Shown one piece after another: positions 61,448 through 64,000 of a DNA stretch of 64,000 nt. A program made the translations under genes and the position numbers. Numbering within the stretch: the stretch's first letter is position 1; every line of letters begins with the position of its first letter. The notes under the pieces are model-generated. The model was given only the letters and a program-made list of their open reading frames with translations, made no database searches and had not been told where the DNA came from. The DNA is taken from NCBI RefSeq assembly GCF_958295425.1, contig NC_081150.1:6757001-6821000 (forward strand), in the 5' to 3' direction. The DNA is from Solea solea (taxonomy: Eukaryota > Chordata > Actinopteri > Pleuronectiformes > Soleidae).

Positions 61448-61735
61448 GGGCCACACGGTTGGTGTAGTGGTTAGCACTCTTGCCTTTGCAGCAAGAAGAC
61501 ACAGTCGGAACAAGGGTCTGTCTGCATGGAGTTTGTATGTTCTCCCTGTGTGTGTGCGTGGGTTTTCTCCCACATTCCACAAACATGCAATACGGGGATT
61601 AGGCAAACTGGACTCTCTAAATTGAGGTGTGAGAGTGGATGGTTGTTTGTCTCTATGTGTCCCTGTGATGGACTGGCGATCAGTCCCCGGTATGCCCTGC
61701 CTTTCGCCCTATGCTTTCCATGCCCTATGCCATTA
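61448..61735 (+). repeat. Dispersed teleost SINE-like repeat, best copy
   Basis: Begins gggccacacggttggtgtagtggttagcac, followed by ctgcatggagtttgtatgttctcc, gtgcgtgggttttctcccac, aaactggactctctaaattg and gtccctgtgatggactggcgatcagtccccgg. The 'gtagtggttagcac' start looks like a Pol III B-box-containing head. Other fragments are at 295-400, 7586-7700 and 53938-54062. Confidence 0.6.
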
Positions 61736-63682
61736 AAAGTGTACAATGGACATGTAAAATACTTAAATCTAAAGGATCCTGGGTACTTCTTGGTTGAGGA
61801 TTCACAACATGCATCCTTGCAAACTCTCTACATGAAGGACTCCTTTTTGAAGGCAGCAGAGTTCAGTGATGTAACATCCTTGAAATTGCGTCATTCAAGG
61901 GTTGGCTGTGAGTGAAGCACCCATTGTTTCCAAGAGCACAACATTAGCATATACTGTTTTATTCACAAAGAGCAGCTACATTTTTAAGGAAATTAGTGCT
62001 CTAAAGTAAGCATTTTAGGGCACTTAGGAAGTCATTTATATTCTAAAAGGATGCTCTTTGCACTAAACAATAAACTTCCCTGCAATGTTTTCCTGGATAA
62101 CTCGGCTTTATCATTTTGTGAATCATTAGCAGACAGGTTCATTTTTCATGGTTGGTCGTGGAGAGGCAGTTTAGCCAATTTGTGGGGAAATTTGCGTAAA
62201 ATGTGGTTTTCTGGGTTGGAGTTTTTCCTCAGCTTTCAGCTCATTAAAACACAGAAGTGTTACTCCTTAAACGGTTGTGTTGTGTGTGCGTGTTCAGGGG
62301 GAGACAGAATTGTCTGTGAGGTAATGGCTTCTGTTCATGCAAACTGTTAATGAAAGAAAAAAAAACACTGCCACAAGTCACAGAGTGCTTATAAAAAATA
62401 CTGTGTCCCCATTTCCTTCTAGTGATTCCCCCTCAGGAAATGTCACGCCTCAACAGCAGCACTGCACCAACAAACAGCCCATAAAGTCTAATATTTCCTT
62501 ATTTAGAGTATGACAGCTGTGGTTATGCAACCACTATACTACACCGTTCCCATAATATAACTAAGGATCTTTGTTCAAAATGTGCAGGATGATGCCGATG
62601 CAAACGCTGGGTTTAAAAAAAGCAAAGAACATTTAGTCAACATACTGTAAGTCACAGCACATGAAGCATCTGCTCTTGTGGAAACAAGCAATTGTCGTTG
62701 AGTGTCGCACCCAAGGGAGTGACAAGTAAAAGTTAGACAAAGAAAGTGTGGCTGCAACATTAACCTCTTTATTATTTCATTGTCGTGTGCAATAAAGGTT
62801 TTGTGACTGCGCTCGTTTATGGACTAAGTCGGGACATTACAGTGCTGTATCAAAGATAAAAACAAGCTTCGTCTTCCTTCACACTGACCAGGGGAGACAT
62901 TTCACATCAAACATGCATGTGTCTGCTGCCCCATCTCCCATCTCAGCTGAGTAAAATCAAAATAAAGGTAGAATGGTTTAGCGCTTGTGCTCCACAAAGC
63001 GAACAAGTGTCAGGTCTAAAACATTTAAAAGATAGTGAGAAAAAAAACCCCACACATCTTTGTTTGCACAAACTGATATTGATCTTTGCACCATGTGTGA
63101 GCGACACTGAAAAGAGCCAGGCTCTGTGCTATTGATTTAAAACGTCCTCTGTAGATTTTCATTGTAAAAAAAAAGCAATGCGTTCCTTTTAGCGAGTCTT
63201 TCAGAGGATTTTTAATACACATGCTCATACGGAATTTATTGCTTTCATACTTTTTCAAATATTCTCTCCCTTAGTATCCAAGAGAGAGGAGCAGTTGGAG
63301 AGAAGCTGCTGGTGTTGTGAGCTCTGAGGCAACTCTTATCTCCGTCTGGACAAAGGCCTGGGTGAATAATTTAGGTGCAAGCGGAGTCTTATTTTTTATT
63401 CAGAAATTAATTTACACCACAGACACTATATGCATGTTTCCTCGCTCACAAAATTAGATGTGATGATCCAGTTTTATTGGTCAAACACAACAAATAAAAT
63501 CATATGCTGGTACAATATTGTGCTTTTTGCTGTTTAATCCACTGCAGAGGGTCAGAGTAAACATGTCATTGTCACAAAGTCGCATTTGTTGCATTGAGAT
63601 AAATTACACTGGATTACTTCTGTGCAGTTCTTTATCTGTGGCTATGAATAACATATGTAGATGTAAATAAAAGCTTCAGTAT

Positions 63683-63918
63683 TTAAAGGTTCAGTGTGTG
63701 ACATATAGGTATGTTTGTAACGTTATGTTTGTTTACGTGTGCTTTAGGCAAGGGCCTTGTCTAAAGGAGGCCATCTTGTGTAACCATGTTTCAAGGTCAC
63801 CGTAGTTCCCTGATGCATTTACACAGGTAAAGGTTGCGTGAGTGAAGGAGTCCTCCGATGGTTCCAATCTGCAGTCTGACCATTAGATGTCACAAATTCT
63901 TACACAGTGGACCTTTAA
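63683..63918. mobile_element. Inverted-repeat element, complete copy
   Basis: The left terminus ttaaaggttcagtgtgt and the right terminus acacagtggacctttaa match in inverted sense at 15 of 17 positions. It is about 236 bases long, non-coding, and in the same family as 3071-3520 and 22724-22952. Internal phrases 'ggccatcttgtg' and 'agttccctgatgcattta' resemble 'caagatggcagc' and 'accagggaactatagt' of the 22724 copy, in part in reverse order. Confidence 0.65.
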
Positions 63919-64000
63919 GAAAAGCGTGACATGTTGTGACACAGACACAACCTTTAAACCTTTGAGCCTGGAGGGGAATGTAGTCAGCATAATCACATCT

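Larger units (their letters stand above)
60322..64000. other. Intergenic DNA right of slc23a4-like
   Basis: No exon was supported. It holds a LINE 3' end (60782-61292), a SINE-like repeat (61448-61735), a C15 run at 60931-60945, and an inverted-repeat element (63683-63918). AT-rich sequence between 62400 and 63500 has no recognised features. Confidence 0.5.

Noticed and set aside
61448..61490. Possible tRNA gene at the start of the SINE-like repeat
   Set aside because: Only a B-box-like stretch is visible; no full cloverleaf or anticodon arm could be folded by eye.

Overview
The window looks like nuclear DNA of a ray-finned fish, most likely an acanthomorph teleost. The genes are vertebrate multi-exon genes with GT-AG introns and teleost-like protein sequences. 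The intergenic DNA is rich in (CA)n/(GT)n microsatellites, short nonautonomous DNA-transposon relics, and copies of the 'gtggttagcac...ctgcatggagtttg...gttttctc' repeat that is common in fish genomes. No operons, CRISPR arrays, rRNA or tRNA genes, or prophage were seen.

Layout: (1) 1-20.5 kb is non-coding or unassigned DNA with microsatellites, poly-G/poly-C tracts and repeat relics; two weak minus-strand exon candidates lie at about 4.9 and 10.1 kb. (2) 20.6-26.8 kb, plus strand: gzf1, a BTB plus ten C2H2 zinc-finger transcription factor, complete. (3) 33.2-26.9 kb, minus strand: napb (beta-SNAP), complete in 11 exons, tail-to-tail with gzf1. (4) 46.6-34.6 kb, minus strand: gpcpd1, a glycerophosphocholine phosphodiesterase with CBM20 and GDPD domains, complete in 20 exons. 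(5) 46.7-53.3 kb is intergenic, with a promoter-like CpG-rich patch at 48.2-48.7 kb. (6) 59.9-53.3 kb, minus strand: an intact SLC23-family transporter of the SLC23A4/SNBT1 nucleobase type, 12 exons. (7) 60-64 kb is intergenic, with a LINE 3' end, a SINE-like repeat and a terminal-inverted-repeat element.

All four genes were assembled by hand. Every splice junction keeps frame, giving 855 (gzf1), 296 (napb), 675 (gpcpd1) and 611 (slc23a4-like) residues. They are housekeeping or metabolic genes that do not form one pathway; gzf1 next to napb repeats the human 20p11.2 order. I found no convincing undescribed system. The most interesting points are an in-frame upstream start in gpcpd1, the intact nucleobase-type SLC23 gene with an altered signature residue, the gzf1/napb 3' ends lying almost back to back, an orphan CRE/CCAAT/GC-box cluster, and the unassigned 57-base exon-like segment at 10.1 kb.
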